Part shown: piece after piece, positions 25,231-34,853 of the stretch
How the letters are laid out: each line of letters begins with the position of its first letter
Numbering within the stretch: position 1 is the stretch's first letter
Source of the DNA: Lysinibacillus sphaericus
GTDB taxonomy: Bacteria > Bacillota > Bacilli > Bacillales_A > Planococcaceae
Assembly (NCBI RefSeq): GCF_002982115.1
Contig: NZ_CP019980.1
Span: forward strand, 4,596,001-4,660,000
Reading direction: 5' to 3'
Length of the DNA stretch: 64,000 nt
The notes under the pieces: generated by a model
The model's database searches: none
Told to the model about the DNA's origin: nothing
What the model saw: the letters and a program-made list of their open reading frames with translations, nothing else
Program-made: the position numbers and the translations under genes

Positions 25231-25266
25231 AAAGACTGCTTATGAAAATTTCATAAGCAGTCTTTT
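25231..25266 (-). terminator. ftsH terminator
   Basis: A near-perfect stem of about 17 bp (aaagactgcttatgaaa and its complement) directly after the ftsH stop, followed on the minus strand by TTTTTCTTTG. Confidence 0.9.
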
Positions 25267-25272
25267 ATGTGA

Positions 25273-27300
25273 TTAATCACGTTTTTCGTCGATCCCTTTA
25301 GGAGCATCCTTTTGGTCGAAACCTTCTTTTGGTAAATCCGCTGTTGTTGGATTTGGCGCTTCGCTTAGCAATTCTTTTTCAAGAACAGGTTTACCGACTT
25401 TTTCTAAAGTTGGTTGTGCTTCAGCTTTAGGCGCTTGTTCTACAACGTTTTCCACCGCTTCAGGTTCTGGTAAAACACCATGATCACGTAAATGTTCGAT
25501 TTCTTGCGCATTTAATGTTTCTTTTTCCATTAAAGTATTCGCAATTAAATCAAGTAAATGGCGTTTTTCTGTCAGAATACGTTTAGTACGTTCATACTGC
25601 GTATCGATAATTTTTTGCATTTCTTTATCGATTTCATAAGCAATTGAATCTGAGTAGTTTTGATCAGAGTTGAAGTCACGACCAAGGAATACATTCCCAC
25701 CTTGACTTGACCCAAATTGCATCGCACCAAGATTTTCACTCATACCATATTCTGTAACCATTGCACGTGCAATGCTTGTTACCTTTTGGAAGTCATTATG
25801 AGCCCCAGTAGATACTTCACCTAGCACGATTTCTTCAGCTACACGACCACCAAGAAGTCCCGCAATACGGTCTAACAGCTCTTGTTTTGTTGTGAAGAAA
25901 CGTTCTTCCTTCGGTAACATAATCGCATAACCACCCGCTTGACCACGTGGTACGATTGTTACTTTATGAACTGTATCTGCTTCATCAAGCTCTAGACCAA
26001 CAACAACGTGACCCGCTTCATGGAAGGATACAAGCTTTTTCTCTTTTGCAGAGTAAACGCGGCTCGCTTTCGCTGGACCTGCAATAACACGGTCAGATGC
26101 CTCATCGATATCGGCCATATTAATCGTACGTTTACTTTTACGTGCTGCTACAAGTGCAGCTTCGTTTAATAAGTTTTCTAAATCCGCACCCGAGAAGCCT
26201 GGTGTACGTTGTGCTACAGCTGCTAAATCGACTGAATCCGAAAGAGGCTTATTGCGAGCATGCACTTTTAGAATGGCTTCACGACCTTTTACATCAGGAT
26301 GTCCTACTGTAATTTGACGGTCAAAACGACCAGGGCGTAATAACGCTTTATCTAAAATATCTGGACGGTTTGTTGCCGCGATAATAATAATCCCTTCGTT
26401 TGCACCGAAGCCATCCATTTCAACTAATAATTGGTTCAATGTTTGCTCACGTTCATCGTGACCACCGCCAAGACCAGCACCACGCTGTCGACCTACAGCA
26501 TCAATTTCATCAATGAAAATGATACATGGAGCATTTTTCTTCGCATTTTCAAATAAATCACGCACACGTGAAGCACCTACACCGACAAACATTTCCACGA
26601 AGTCAGAACCTGAAATCGAGAAGAATGGTACGCCAGCTTCACCTGCTACTGCACGAGCAAGTAATGTTTTACCTGTACCTGGAGGACCTACAAGTAAGAT
26701 ACCTTTTGGAATACGAGCACCTATTTCAGTGAATTTGCGGTGATCCTTTAAGAAATCAACGACCTCTACAAGTTCCGCTTTCTCTTCATCTGCACCCGCT
26801 ACATCAGTAAAACGAACTTTTTTCTTTTGGTCATCATAAAGCTTAGCTTTACTTTTACCAAAACTCATTACTTTATTGCCGCCACCTTGAGATTGACTCA
26901 TTAGGAAGAAGAATAAGAAGATGATAATGATGAATGGAATAATACCTGTAAAGAACTGTACCCATCCACTCGTTTCTGGTGCTTTCAAGAAATCTATATT
27001 GCTATTCTTATCCTTAGCAGCTTCATCGATTCGATCCATCAATGATTGGTTATCGCGGGGAAGGTTCACTGTGAAACTTTCGCCTTTTTCATAACCTTTC
27101 ATGGAACCTTCAACAATATATACTGATTTATCAGGTTGAATTTTTGCTTCTGTAATTTCATTCTTATCAAGAGCTTCTAAAAACTCTGGGTAAGTAATTT
27201 CTTTCGTCGGCGATTTACCGCCATTGAAAGTACCAAATATACCAATGATCACTAGGAAAATCAGTAAATAGAATATGGTATATCGAAATATTCGATTCAT
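25273..27300 (-). CDS. ftsH: ATP-dependent zinc metalloprotease FtsH
   Basis: Membrane-bound AAA protease, 675 aa from ATG 27300 ([15 protein letters not shown]), chosen for AGGAGG eight bases upstream. Two transmembrane helices (about 5-23 and 116-134) flank an extracytoplasmic domain. The AAA module has Walker A GPPGTGKT (205-212), Walker [10 protein letters not shown], and the SRH. The protease domain has the zinc site HEAGH. The C-terminal tail is acidic and proline-rich. In Bacillus FtsH is needed for sporulation and membrane quality control. Confidence 0.97.
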   Translation of the reverse strand: MNRIFRYTIFYLLIFLVIIGIFGTFNGGKSPTKEITYPEFLEALDKNEITEAKIQPDKSVYIVEGSMKGYEKGESFTVNLPRDNQSLMDRIDEAAKDKNSNIDFLKAPETSGWVQFFTGIIPFIIIIFLFFFLMSQSQGGGNKVMSFGKSKAKLYDDQKKKVRFTDVAGADEEKAELVEVVDFLKDHRKFTEIGARIPKGILLVGPPGTGKTLLARAVAGEAGVPFFSISGSDFVEMFVGVGASRVRDLFENAKKNAPCIIFIDEIDAVGRQRGAGLGGGHDEREQTLNQLLVEMDGFGANEGIIIIAATNRPDILDKALLRPGRFDRQITVGHPDVKGREAILKVHARNKPLSDSVDLAAVAQRTPGFSGADLENLLNEAALVAARKSKRTINMADIDEASDRVIAGPAKASRVYSAKEKKLVSFHEAGHVVVGLELDEADTVHKVTIVPRGQAGGYAIMLPKEERFFTTKQELLDRIAGLLGGRVAEEIVLGEVSTGAHNDFQKVTSIARAMVTEYGMSENLGAMQFGSSQGGNVFLGRDFNSDQNYSDSIAYEIDKEMQKIIDTQYERTKRILTEKRHLLDLIANTLMEKETLNAQEIEHLRDHGVLPEPEAVENVVEQAPKAEAQPTLEKVGKPVLEKELLSEAPNPTTADLPKEGFDQKDAPKGIDEKRD

Positions 27301-27580
27301 CTCCAGCCTCCTCATTACAAACAGAAAAATTATAAGTAAAATCTTAACATATCATGATTTCATCATACAACGAAAAGCCTTACTTAAAAAAAGTTTCGTT
27401 CGAATTTTGTCGAAATCTAAACATATTTACTCCCACTAATTACAATCCCAGCGAATTTGCAACCGGTAATTCTCTTTTGGCGCAGCTTTCGATGCGTCCG
27501 AAAGAGAATTGTTTTTTAACTAAGTCATCCGCTGGAGGCATTAACTTGTACCCACTTTTTAATCCAAGTGGGCTAAGGCA
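27301..27580. other. ftsH-hprT gap with a plus-strand hairpin
   Basis: It contains a 13-bp stem (27468-27480 / 27498-27510, aattctcttttgg / ccgaaagagaatt, one mismatch) followed on the plus strand by gttttttaa, like a terminator facing against the genes. A smaller stem cccactt / aagtggg lies near 27550. A 79-codon plus-strand frame spans the region but lacks a ribosome site and is not supported. Confidence 0.5.
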
Positions 27581-28123
27581 TTACAATGAATAAACTTCCG
27601 GCTTTAAAATACCAATATACGGTAAATTACGGTATTTCTCAGCGTAGTCTAAACCATAGCCAACAACAAAGCCATCGGGAACTTTGAAGCCAACATAATC
27701 AGCAGCAAGGTTTACTTTTCGCCCTGATGGTTTGTCTAAAAGCGTTACAATTTTAATGGATTTTGCTTTACGGTATTTAAATAAATCCACCAAATAGCTT
27801 AGTGTTAACCCGCTATCGATGATGTCCTCGATAATTAATACATCACGACCTTCAACACTTGTGTTTAAATCCTTTAAAATTTTCACTTCACCAGATGAAA
27901 CAGTCGCATTACCATAGCTAGATACATCCATAAAATCTAGCTCAATAAAAGAATCAAAACGTTTCATTAAGTCTGTCATGAAGGGCATCGCGCCTTTAAG
28001 TACGCCAACAGCTAACGGGAATGAATCTTGATATTCCTCTGTCAATTGGGCACCTAGCTCAGCGATTCTTTCTTGCAGTTGTTCTTCTGTAATCATAATT
28101 TTTTCGATGTCATTTTGTAACAT
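27581..28123 (-). CDS. hprT: Hypoxanthine phosphoribosyltransferase
   Basis: Purine salvage enzyme, 180 aa; in Gram-positives it also senses (p)ppGpp. PRPP motif [14 protein letters not shown] and the [14 protein letters not shown] and [11 protein letters not shown] regions are present. AGGAGG precedes the ATG. It follows tilS as in B. subtilis, where TilS and HprT cooperate in ftsH control. Confidence 0.96.
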   Translation of the reverse strand: MLQNDIEKIMITEEQLQERIAELGAQLTEEYQDSFPLAVGVLKGAMPFMTDLMKRFDSFIELDFMDVSSYGNATVSSGEVKILKDLNTSVEGRDVLIIEDIIDSGLTLSYLVDLFKYRKAKSIKIVTLLDKPSGRKVNLAADYVGFKVPDGFVVGYGLDYAEKYRNLPYIGILKPEVYSL

Positions 28124-28191
28124 ATTGATTCCTCCTCGTGTGTATCAAAAATTTTCAACCTGTATGTAGGTGAAATATTTTACAAAGACCA

Positions 28192-29598
28192 TTAGTCTAC
28201 GATGAGCACTGTATCATCGCTTGGTTGCGGCGTAGTTGAAAAATAAACACCCATACGCACACCAATTACCGCTACGACCTCGTTAGATTGAGAAATCAGT
28301 AACGGCCAGCTATTTCGCTCATTTAAAGGAATCTTTTCATCTATAAAAAGGCGAGATAAACGTTTTGGCTTATCCATTCCTTTTAACAGCATTCGGTCTC
28401 CTTCCTTACGTGCCCTAATATAGAGTGGAAGTGTAAGTTTGTTAGCGTTAAAGTAAAAAAGTTGTGCACTATCCGTAAGCAATTCGGATGCTAATTCAGA
28501 CAGCTTAACGACAGATAGACGGACACCATTTTTTAATGTTGTCCTATCATTAGCAGTTAAAACAATTCCTTTTTCAGGGTAAATTTCACTTTCTAATGAT
28601 TCGCTTTTCTGAATCGTCAATTTGCCATAACGGCGAACTGCCATAAAACCTTCTGGTAAGTGAATTTCTGCATACCCAGATGTTGTTTCACAAAGCTTTA
28701 AAAGCGAAGTTAAGATAGCATAACTTTGTATCGTATTTGAATCTTTGTAAAGATAGTTTAATAGTATTAAAATGAGCCTCCTTTGTAAAGCAGGTGCTAC
28801 CATTTCAAATGCTTCTATCTCCATACTATACATATTTTCGTTGTATATTTTTACTGTTTTTGAAAATATGTCTTGTGCAAGTGTCATTAAGTACGCATCA
28901 TCCTCTTGCAAATGCTTTGTAAATCGACTCGCCTGCTCAGCTACACGTGGGTTTTCCGCCTCCAATAGGGGTACTACGTGGTGTCTATAACGATTTCTTA
29001 CGTAGGAGTCTTTCAGATTGCTCGCATCTTCACGATAATTCAAACCCTGCTTCCGTAAATATTCCCTTATTTCGGACTTTGTAACCGTTAAAAACGGACG
29101 AATTAATGATTTTCCTGCAAAAATACGCTTTGGACGAATACCTTGCATACTATTCATCGTAGCATTTTTCGTCAGGGCCATTAATACTGACTCCAGTTGA
29201 TCGTCCGCATGATGTGCAGTTACAAGCTTGGTTGCCATCGTTTTATGTATAACTTCTGCAAAATAACGATAGCGTTCTCGACGACAAACTAACTGTGAGT
29301 TGCCATTTTCCAGTGCTAAAATTTCTGGAATGGGAATGGCTGTTGCATGCAACCTAATGCCATATTTATCGCAATAGCGTTGGACAAAAGCTCTATCCTC
29401 AGCGGATGCCTCACCTCTTAACATATGATCGACATGCACTGCCTCGACCTCAATGCCCCATTGCTCTTTAGTTTTCATAAAGTAATGGAGTAGTGCCATT
29501 GAATCTACACCACCCGAAACGGCGACGAGAAGATGGTCGTCTTGCTGTAATAATTGCTCTTCATCAATATATTGTTTGACCTTTAATTCAAATGACAA
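28192..29598 (-). CDS. tilS: tRNA(Ile)-lysidine synthase
   Basis: Modifies C34 of tRNA-Ile(CAU) to lysidine, essential for AUA decoding. 468 aa. The PP-loop SGGVDSMALL lies near residue 29, followed by VHVDHMLRGEASAEDRAFVQ and TAHHADDQLESVLMAL; the C-terminal domain (GDRMLLKGMDKPKRLSRLFI) binds the tRNA. The start is TTG with GGGGAGGAG upstream. The yabS and yabT genes that separate spoIIE and tilS in B. subtilis are missing here. Confidence 0.95.
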   Translation of the reverse strand: MSFELKVKQYIDEEQLLQQDDHLLVAVSGGVDSMALLHYFMKTKEQWGIEVEAVHVDHMLRGEASAEDRAFVQRYCDKYGIRLHATAIPIPEILALENGNSQLVCRRERYRYFAEVIHKTMATKLVTAHHADDQLESVLMALTKNATMNSMQGIRPKRIFAGKSLIRPFLTVTKSEIREYLRKQGLNYREDASNLKDSYVRNRYRHHVVPLLEAENPRVAEQASRFTKHLQEDDAYLMTLAQDIFSKTVKIYNENMYSMEIEAFEMVAPALQRRLILILLNYLYKDSNTIQSYAILTSLLKLCETTSGYAEIHLPEGFMAVRRYGKLTIQKSESLESEIYPEKGIVLTANDRTTLKNGVRLSVVKLSELASELLTDSAQLFYFNANKLTLPLYIRARKEGDRMLLKGMDKPKRLSRLFIDEKIPLNERNSWPLLISQSNEVVAVIGVRMGVYFSTTPQPSDDTVLIVD

Positions 29599-29626
29599 AC
29601 GCTTCTCCTCCCCTTTTCGTTTCTTT

Positions 29627-32020
29627 TTACGAAGATTTACTCATGGAATATTGAGCCGGTTTAAATACAGCCCATGTTGGCACGACGTGGGTAACCTCTA
29701 ACATCAATACCGTACAGTCATCCTCTATTGCATAGTACGATTGGAAGGACTGCATGATTGTTGTTAACTTATCTTGTATGGTTTTATTTGTGCTTGCTAC
29801 CTGCTGTGCGAATGCTAAAAAGGCTTCTTCTTGCTCATCCCAATCGGCAATACTTGAAAACAGGCCATCGGAATGCATTAGTATAACATCGCCCGCCTTG
29901 AGCTTTCTTTTTTCAGCTTCAACCGCCGAAATCGACAAAAACCCAACAGGTGCTGCGTTACTCTCTACTTTCAATACCTCTTTGCCTCGTAAAATATAGG
30001 TGGACATGCCCCCCGCCTTCCACGACCATAAATCGCCATGTTGTAAATCGACTAGAGCAAAGTCGAGCGTAGCGTACATATCATCCTGTTGCTTAAGAGA
30101 CATCACATAATGTAAGGTATGCATCGCGGTCTCCGGATTCATATTGAAATTCAAACATTCCCGCATTAAATGAATCAATTTTCTACTCTCATGCTGTGCT
30201 TCTTTACTCTGTCCCATACCATCAGACAACAATATGGCAAATAACCCTGGATGCAGTTGGAATAGCGCGTGTGAATCACCTGAATATAGCGTTGCATCTT
30301 TTGACATGCTATATATATCATACTCTACTTCAAAGCTAATAGCTGATCTAAAGCTTACTTGAATGTGACGAAATGGTACATCACACGCAACAACTTTATC
30401 GATTTCAAACGGTTCTTCAAAAATATCGTATAAAATTGGCAAAATCATACGCTCTGCTACTGTTGTATCCTCTTCCCAATTAACACGTGCAGGAGCTAGT
30501 GCACATACGATTTTTCGCGCTCCCGCCTTATTGCTCAGCACATCAAGCTGAAAACACTCGATATGAGCATCCTTCAAGCGTTGAATAATATCCTTCTCTA
30601 CGCTGACGAAAGAGATTGTTTCTTCTTTCATCTCTGCAATTAACTGACTAAGATGATTACTCATATCGCGTAACTGAAGGGCAATCATTTTTTTACCATG
30701 AAAATACTGTCCATTAATACGCTCCCTATACAGTTCCGTCTCCAATTCCTCGAAAATTTTTGTTGATTTAACACATTTATATCGAATTTGCTCTTCCACA
30801 CGGTGGATAGACGATTCTTTCCCTACACCTTTCATATGAAACCAATCTGTCATAAGCTTGTCCATGCCATTATTTTGCGCTCCCCAGCACCGATCATGGC
30901 GAAAACAACTTAAACATGTATTCATAGGAGCCACTTCTTCTTTCACTGCTACAGGGGCCGTCATAAAGCGTTCAAATACAAGTTCTTTCATGAAATGAAC
31001 GAAATGTTGAAAGTGCTCTAGCTTAAATGTAACATGTTCTGTCAACCAATGTTGCCTAGCTAATAACACTTCTTCACGTTGTGGGAAAAGCTTGTTACGC
31101 ACTTTATCTGAATAGCTTTTAGGAAGAACTAAAAAAAGCAAACTGCCTATAGCAATTGACGTGAAGTACACGCTATCTAATGGCAACGTTGCGTCATAAA
31201 ATAAAAAAAACACACTCGGCAAAATGCTACCAATTGCTACACCAAATCTCCCTGCACGAGCCCCCATACCTGCACAAAGCCCCGTTAAGGTTGCAACCGA
31301 CAACATCCCTGTAAAAGATAACTTTGCCACACCTATAAGTGCTCCTAATACCGCTCCTATTACAGTAGCTAGCGGCACACTTCCCACCGATGCACCAAAA
31401 CAAATAAGTAGTTGTAATAAAAAAATGGGTAGAGAAAAATAGCTAATGACGACGGCCTGCATCCCCGTAAGCATAGCCGCAAATACAACTAATGCTGAGC
31501 CTAGCCGTTCATATGTCCAATGGCTTGTAAACCACTCATAGGAGTTAACAAAAAGCACTTGCATAAATAACGTCATAATGAGCGCTAAAGCTACTTCACA
31601 TCCTACATAAAATTGTACAAGCACTGGCGGAAGCCCTTGGTGCATTACTCCTTGCCATAATACTTGTACGATAAGTACTGCAAGTGAAACGGCAATACTT
31701 TGAGGTAACTGCCAATATCGGAAACGTTGTATACATTCATACATGCCTATTTGTAATGCTAGAATGAGGACTTGTCCAAAACCAAGGAAATAACAGCCTA
31801 TTAAACCGCCTATTAAGACGAACTTCGCATACTCTTTATATTTACTGCGAATAATCGCCCAAAACGGGACAGAGAAAGGTACAGCTGCTTCAAACACCAC
31901 AGATTGAGCTAAAAAAAAGGATGTTAAGAAAAATAGGGAACCTATCAGCAATTGCCTTTTTCTTGCCCCCGATTTTTGGTCGTCTACATTCGCTGTTTCA
32001 TACCATTCAACACTAGTCAT
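29627..32020 (-). CDS. spoIIE: Stage II sporulation protein E, SpoIIAA phosphatase
   Basis: Activates sigma-F in the forespore by dephosphorylating SpoIIAA and joins polar septation via FtsZ. 797 aa: about ten membrane helices in residues 20-310, a central regulatory/oligomerisation region (340-560) and a C-terminal PP2C phosphatase. Metal-binding and catalytic motifs are visible: LLSDGMGQSKEA, DVILMHSDGLFSS and IEDDCTVLMLEV. CLSCFRHDRCWG is a cysteine cluster in the central region. An AAAGGGG ribosome site supports the ATG. Confidence 0.96.
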   Translation of the reverse strand: MTSVEWYETANVDDQKSGARKRQLLIGSLFFLTSFFLAQSVVFEAAVPFSVPFWAIIRSKYKEYAKFVLIGGLIGCYFLGFGQVLILALQIGMYECIQRFRYWQLPQSIAVSLAVLIVQVLWQGVMHQGLPPVLVQFYVGCEVALALIMTLFMQVLFVNSYEWFTSHWTYERLGSALVVFAAMLTGMQAVVISYFSLPIFLLQLLICFGASVGSVPLATVIGAVLGALIGVAKLSFTGMLSVATLTGLCAGMGARAGRFGVAIGSILPSVFFLFYDATLPLDSVYFTSIAIGSLLFLVLPKSYSDKVRNKLFPQREEVLLARQHWLTEHVTFKLEHFQHFVHFMKELVFERFMTAPVAVKEEVAPMNTCLSCFRHDRCWGAQNNGMDKLMTDWFHMKGVGKESSIHRVEEQIRYKCVKSTKIFEELETELYRERINGQYFHGKKMIALQLRDMSNHLSQLIAEMKEETISFVSVEKDIIQRLKDAHIECFQLDVLSNKAGARKIVCALAPARVNWEEDTTVAERMILPILYDIFEEPFEIDKVVACDVPFRHIQVSFRSAISFEVEYDIYSMSKDATLYSGDSHALFQLHPGLFAILLSDGMGQSKEAQHESRKLIHLMRECLNFNMNPETAMHTLHYVMSLKQQDDMYATLDFALVDLQHGDLWSWKAGGMSTYILRGKEVLKVESNAAPVGFLSISAVEAEKRKLKAGDVILMHSDGLFSSIADWDEQEEAFLAFAQQVASTNKTIQDKLTTIMQSFQSYYAIEDDCTVLMLEVTHVVPTWAVFKPAQYSMSKSS

Positions 32021-32050
32021 TACATAATCCCCTTTCTACACTTTTTCGTT

Positions 32051-32118
32051 ATTATAAGAAATTATGTGTGGAAAGATTGTCTGACGATGGCAAAAAAAAA
32101 TATAAACATTTCGACGAA
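32051..32118 (-). promoter_or_regulatory. spoIIE promoter, sigma-A with 21-bp spacer, and 0A-like box
   Basis: On the minus strand CAGACA (32078-32083) is followed by exactly 21 bp and TATAAT (32051-32056). The unusual 21-bp spacing matches Spo0A-activated sigma-A promoters of B. subtilis spoIIE and spoIIG. A 0A-box-like CGTCGAA (one mismatch to TGTCGAA; reverse reads ttcgacg at 32110-32116) lies upstream. Confidence 0.7.
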
Positions 32119-32340
32119 TACATATGCATAAATACGTTAATTGTCAGCAAGTACTAAAAAAATAGGATACTGTGCAAAATTACAGTAAATATTTTTCGGA
32201 ATATTCTATTATTACGTGTTTTTATGGTGCTAACGTCATTTTTTGCGCTGATATTCATGCGCTCATGGTGTTTGTTCTCATGCAAATAGATGCTTTTTCA
32301 TTTTTTTAAGATTTTTATTAAACTTTTTTCATAAAGAATA

Positions 32341-32369
32341 TTGACACTTGGTTTAATGGATTGTATTAT
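32341..32369 (+). promoter_or_regulatory. tRNA operon promoter
   Basis: TTGACA (32341-32346), 17-bp spacer, TATTAT (32364-32369). The expected start site near 32376 is about 18 nt before the first tRNA. It is a near-consensus sigma-A promoter on the plus strand. Confidence 0.85.
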
Positions 32370-32393
32370 TTAACTTGTCCTTAAAAAAGAAAT

Positions 32394-32468
32394 GCGGAAG
32401 TAGTTCAGTGGTAGAACACCACCTTGCCAAGGTGGGGGTCGCGAGTTCGAACCTCGTCTTCCGCTCCA
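32394..32468 (+). tRNA. tRNA-Gly (GCC)
   Basis: Acceptor arms gcggaag / cttccgc pair completely. The D arm has AGTTCAGTGGTAGAAC, the anticodon loop is TTGCCAA (GCC), and the T arm is GAGTTCGAACCTC. CCA is encoded. 75 nt. Confidence 0.96.
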
Positions 32469-32478
32469 ATAACATTTC

Positions 32479-32555
32479 GGCGGCCTAGCTCAGCTGGCTA
32501 GAGCGTACGGTTCATACCCGTAAGGTCGGGGGTTCGATCCCCTCGGCCGCCACCA
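32479..32555 (+). tRNA. tRNA-Met (CAT)
   Basis: Acceptor ggcggcc / ggccgcc, anticodon loop TTCATAC (CAT), T arm GGGGTTCGATCCCC, encoded CCA; 77 nt. The fully paired G1-C72 end argues for elongator rather than initiator Met; a lysidine-modified Ile2 tRNA also has CAT and cannot be excluded by eye, although the B. subtilis gene at this locus is tRNA-Met. Confidence 0.93.
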
Positions 32556-32560
32556 TAATT

Positions 32561-32632
32561 GGCCCCTTGGTCAAGCGGTTAAGACACCGCCCTTTCACGG
32601 CGGTAACACGGGTTCGAATCCCGTAGGGGTCA
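32561..32632 (+). tRNA. tRNA-Glu (TTC)
   Basis: Acceptor ggcccct pairs with aggggtc (one G-U), anticodon loop CTTTCAC (TTC), T arm CGGGTTCGAATCCCG. CCA is not encoded and must be added after transcription. 72 nt. Confidence 0.95.
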
Positions 32633-32643
32633 TACTGCAAAAT

Positions 32644-32732
32644 GGCTTAGAAGTATTTTCTAAGCCGTTTAAATTGTCGATAAAAGGCATCAAGAGTGAA
32701 GTTTAACTCCTTGATGCCTTTTATTTTTTTTG
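32644..32732 (+). terminator. Tandem terminators of the tRNA operon
   Basis: First hairpin ggcttagaa / ttctaagcc (32644-32652 / 32658-32666) has a short gttt tail. The second, ggcatcaagagt / actccttgatgcc (32686-32697 / 32706-32718), is followed by ttttattttttttg and is the strong one. The rest up to 32880 has no gene. Confidence 0.85.
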
Positions 32733-32948
32733 TGTTTTTAACAATACTGAAGTGAAACCTTTTGTAAACAAGAACCGATAGTACTTGTTGAGCATCACAT
32801 GGCAAGTCCATCCTCAGTGCAAATCAACATCCATATTAATTGGCTATAATGCCTTACCAACTTACATCAGCACTTTTCGTATGCCTCTTTGCCAAAACTA
32901 TGGCATACTTATGATAAAATGCACATGTTATTAGGAGGTTACCTTTCT

Positions 32949-33197
32949 TTGAGTTTATTAACGAAAGCAGCTTTAATTTGCGGGAGTGGCTCCATGATTA
33001 TTCTCGTATCCATACTCATTAACTTACCGTTTGCCATACAAATATTTTTACTCCTTACTGGACTAGTCGTAAGCGTATACGGCGTGTACTTACTCGTAAA
33101 AATGGTGTCCCAGCCAGCGCAAAAGACAGTTAAAACAACACAGGAGCAACCTGCACCTGCTCCTAAGAAGAAGAAAAGACCAACCTCAACATTATAA
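32949..33197 (+). CDS. Small membrane protein with basic C-terminus, 82 aa
   Basis: Unrecognised. TTG start at 32949 preceded by TAGGAGGTTACC; the longer ATG frame lacks a ribosome site. Two hydrophobic segments (residues about 5-25, AALICGSGSMIILVSILINL, and 28-49, IQIFLLLTGLVVSVYGVYLL) form a hairpin in the membrane. A Q/P/A-rich tail ends in KKKKRPTSTL, probably cytoplasmic. A possible promoter TTGCCA ... TGATAA lies at 32890-32918. It is on the plus strand after the tRNAs, opposite to all neighbours. Confidence 0.7.
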   Translation: MSLLTKAALICGSGSMIILVSILINLPFAIQIFLLLTGLVVSVYGVYLLVKMVSQPAQKTVKTTQEQPAPAPKKKKRPTSTL

Positions 33198-33298
33198 GGT
33201 GTTTTCTTTATTTGCGTAGTTTCAATCTTTTGGAATTACGTTTTTTTTTGACCCTTATCATTCCAAATATACATATTCTATAGACTTTAAACCAAAAA

Positions 33299-33331
33299 AG
33301 ATTAGCCTTTGTCATAAACAAAAGCTAATCT
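33299..33331 (-). terminator. yabR terminator
   Basis: Minus-strand stem agattagc / gctaatct with an A/T-rich inner extension, followed by TTTTTTGG. Placed 47 nt after the yabR stop; it could also stop the convergent small membrane gene. Confidence 0.8.
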
Positions 33332-33377
33332 CCGTTCTATTTAATACACTTTTTCTACGATTAAAACAGTCAGCAAA

Positions 33378-33806
33378 CTACCCTCTTCTAGCCCCGCGAC
33401 CACCACGTTTTGACTCTGTAGCACGTTTTAATGTTGCTAAACGCTCATCACTATCTTTTAAGAAACGTGCCATTTTTTGCTCAAAGTTTTCCTTCGGCTG
33501 ATGGCGTTCGTTACGATCGTTAGAACGATTGTCACGACGCGGACGTTGAGGACGCTCTGGTCTCTCAGCTTGAGGCTTTGCTTTACGGATTGAAAGACCG
33601 ATCTTTCCATCCGCTTCAACATTCATCACTTTTACTTCAACTTCATCTCCAACTTTTAGATGCTCATTGATATCTTTTACATAATTGTCAGCAACTTCAC
33701 TGATGTGTACTAAGCCTGTTTTGCCGTCTGGCAGCTCAACGAATGCTCCAAAATTTGTGATTCCTGTTACTTTACCTTGTACCTTGCTGCCTACTTCAAT
33801 TGACAT
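33378..33806 (-). CDS. yabR: S1-domain RNA-binding protein (general stress protein 13 family)
   Basis: 142 aa. An S1 OB-fold occupies residues 1-75 (GSKVQGKVTGITNFGAFVEL, GLVHISEVADNYVKDINEHL, VKVMNVEADGKIGLSIRKAK). A basic arginine-rich tail (RPERPQRPRRDNRSNDRNER) probably binds RNA. Related proteins associate with ribosomes. Preceded by AAGGAGGAGC. Confidence 0.93.
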   Translation of the reverse strand: MSIEVGSKVQGKVTGITNFGAFVELPDGKTGLVHISEVADNYVKDINEHLKVGDEVEVKVMNVEADGKIGLSIRKAKPQAERPERPQRPRRDNRSNDRNERHQPKENFEQKMARFLKDSDERLATLKRATESKRGGRGARRG

Positions 33807-33940
33807 AAAAAAAATGCTCCTCCTTAAAAATTAAGCGACTCTTTTGAGCCATGTAATCAATTTAATCAAACTTTTTACTTCAATAAGTTTCTCTTTTCAT
33901 TATATATAACTAAAAAAGAGTGTCAACAATACATAGCTTT

Positions 33941-34345
33941 TCAGTCGTCTTTTTTATCTTCCTTATCTGGCATAATGAAAATAATTTCGCCTTCCTCAGA
34001 TAAGAAGTACTCTTTACGCAATAACTTTGCAATATACTCATCATCTTCTAATTGTTTAATTTTAAGATTGAGTGAATCCTGTTCCTCTTTTACCTTCATC
34101 AAATGCTGATTGGCTTCTTCTTTTTTCTTTTCCTTTGTAGCTAGCGTTTCAGACTGATGGGCAAGTATATTTAAGAGAAAGGCGATGATAACGACTGGCG
34201 CAATCGCAAAAAAGACAATACGACGCATTTTTCGTTTACGCGATTGCACTTTACGATTTATAGCCTTATCCGTGTTACGGACATAGTCATTATCAAGCTT
34301 GGTGTAGTTTTTCTGTTCATCTTTTGATGAATGACGTCTAGTCAT
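33941..34345 (-). CDS. divIC: Cell division protein DivIC
   Basis: Bitopic septum protein (FtsB-like) of 134 aa that works with FtsL and DivIB. Basic cytoplasmic N-terminus, one membrane helix (about 44-63, RIVFFAIAPVVIIAFLLNIL), then a coiled coil (KEKKKEEANQHLMKVKEEQD) and the conserved EDDEYIAKLLRKEYFLSEEG. It is coupled to the sporulation genes yabP/yabQ as in B. subtilis. Confidence 0.95.
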   Translation of the reverse strand: MTRRHSSKDEQKNYTKLDNDYVRNTDKAINRKVQSRKRKMRRIVFFAIAPVVIIAFLLNILAHQSETLATKEKKKEEANQHLMKVKEEQDSLNLKIKQLEDDEYIAKLLRKEYFLSEEGEIIFIMPDKEDKKDD

Positions 34346-34361
34346 GCCCGCACCTCCGAAG

Positions 34362-34853
34362 TTATTGTTGTCTTTTATTATACTTGATATATCGAAATTT
34401 TTTTAATAAAGTGTAGGACAAATACGAATAAATTTTGACAAAAGGCCTTAAGACGAACGCAGCAATTTTAATGAATATCTGTAATATTTGTCGAATAATA
34501 GCGATTATTAATCGGACAATAAACCAAAAAGGTCTCCATGTTATATTCACTACAATGCGTGCCATGAAACGTAAAAAGGTTTGAAAAAAAGTCTGATATA
34601 AAAATATACCAGCAATCTGCGCTAGCGGGTCGTAAGCCCGCCACGCGCCATCTTTTAGCCAAAATAATAAATAATACGTTAACCCTCCAAGCAGAATCCA
34701 TGTCAGTAGCTCTAACACCATCATCCACTTTCGGAGGCTTGACTTTTTTGGAGTTGAAAAAACTATGAGCCTTACACTATCAATTATAAATCCCACTGCT
34801 ATACCGCTCACAACCATGACTAATAGCTGAACGAATTGCTGACTAACAATCAT
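34362..34853 (-). CDS. yabQ: Spore cortex biosynthesis protein YabQ
   Basis: Membrane protein of 163 aa needed for cortex formation in relatives. Hydrophobic segments lie near residues 6-28 (QLLVMVVSGIAVGFIIDSVR), 43-62, 70-95 and 105-150, with interspersed arginines. It overlaps yabP by 4 nt (ATGA). Conserved gene context decides the name more than sequence motifs. Confidence 0.88.
   Translation of the reverse strand: MIVSQQFVQLLVMVVSGIAVGFIIDSVRLIVFSTPKKSSLRKWMMVLELLTWILLGGLTYYLLFWLKDGAWRAYDPLAQIAGIFLYQTFFQTFLRFMARIVVNITWRPFWFIVRLIIAIIRQILQIFIKIAAFVLRPFVKIYSYLSYTLLKKFRYIKYNKRQQ

Noticed and set aside
27354..27593. 79-codon plus-strand frame between ftsH and hprT
   Set aside because: No ribosome site, low-complexity product, overlaps the hprT 3' end and crosses a terminator-like hairpin.
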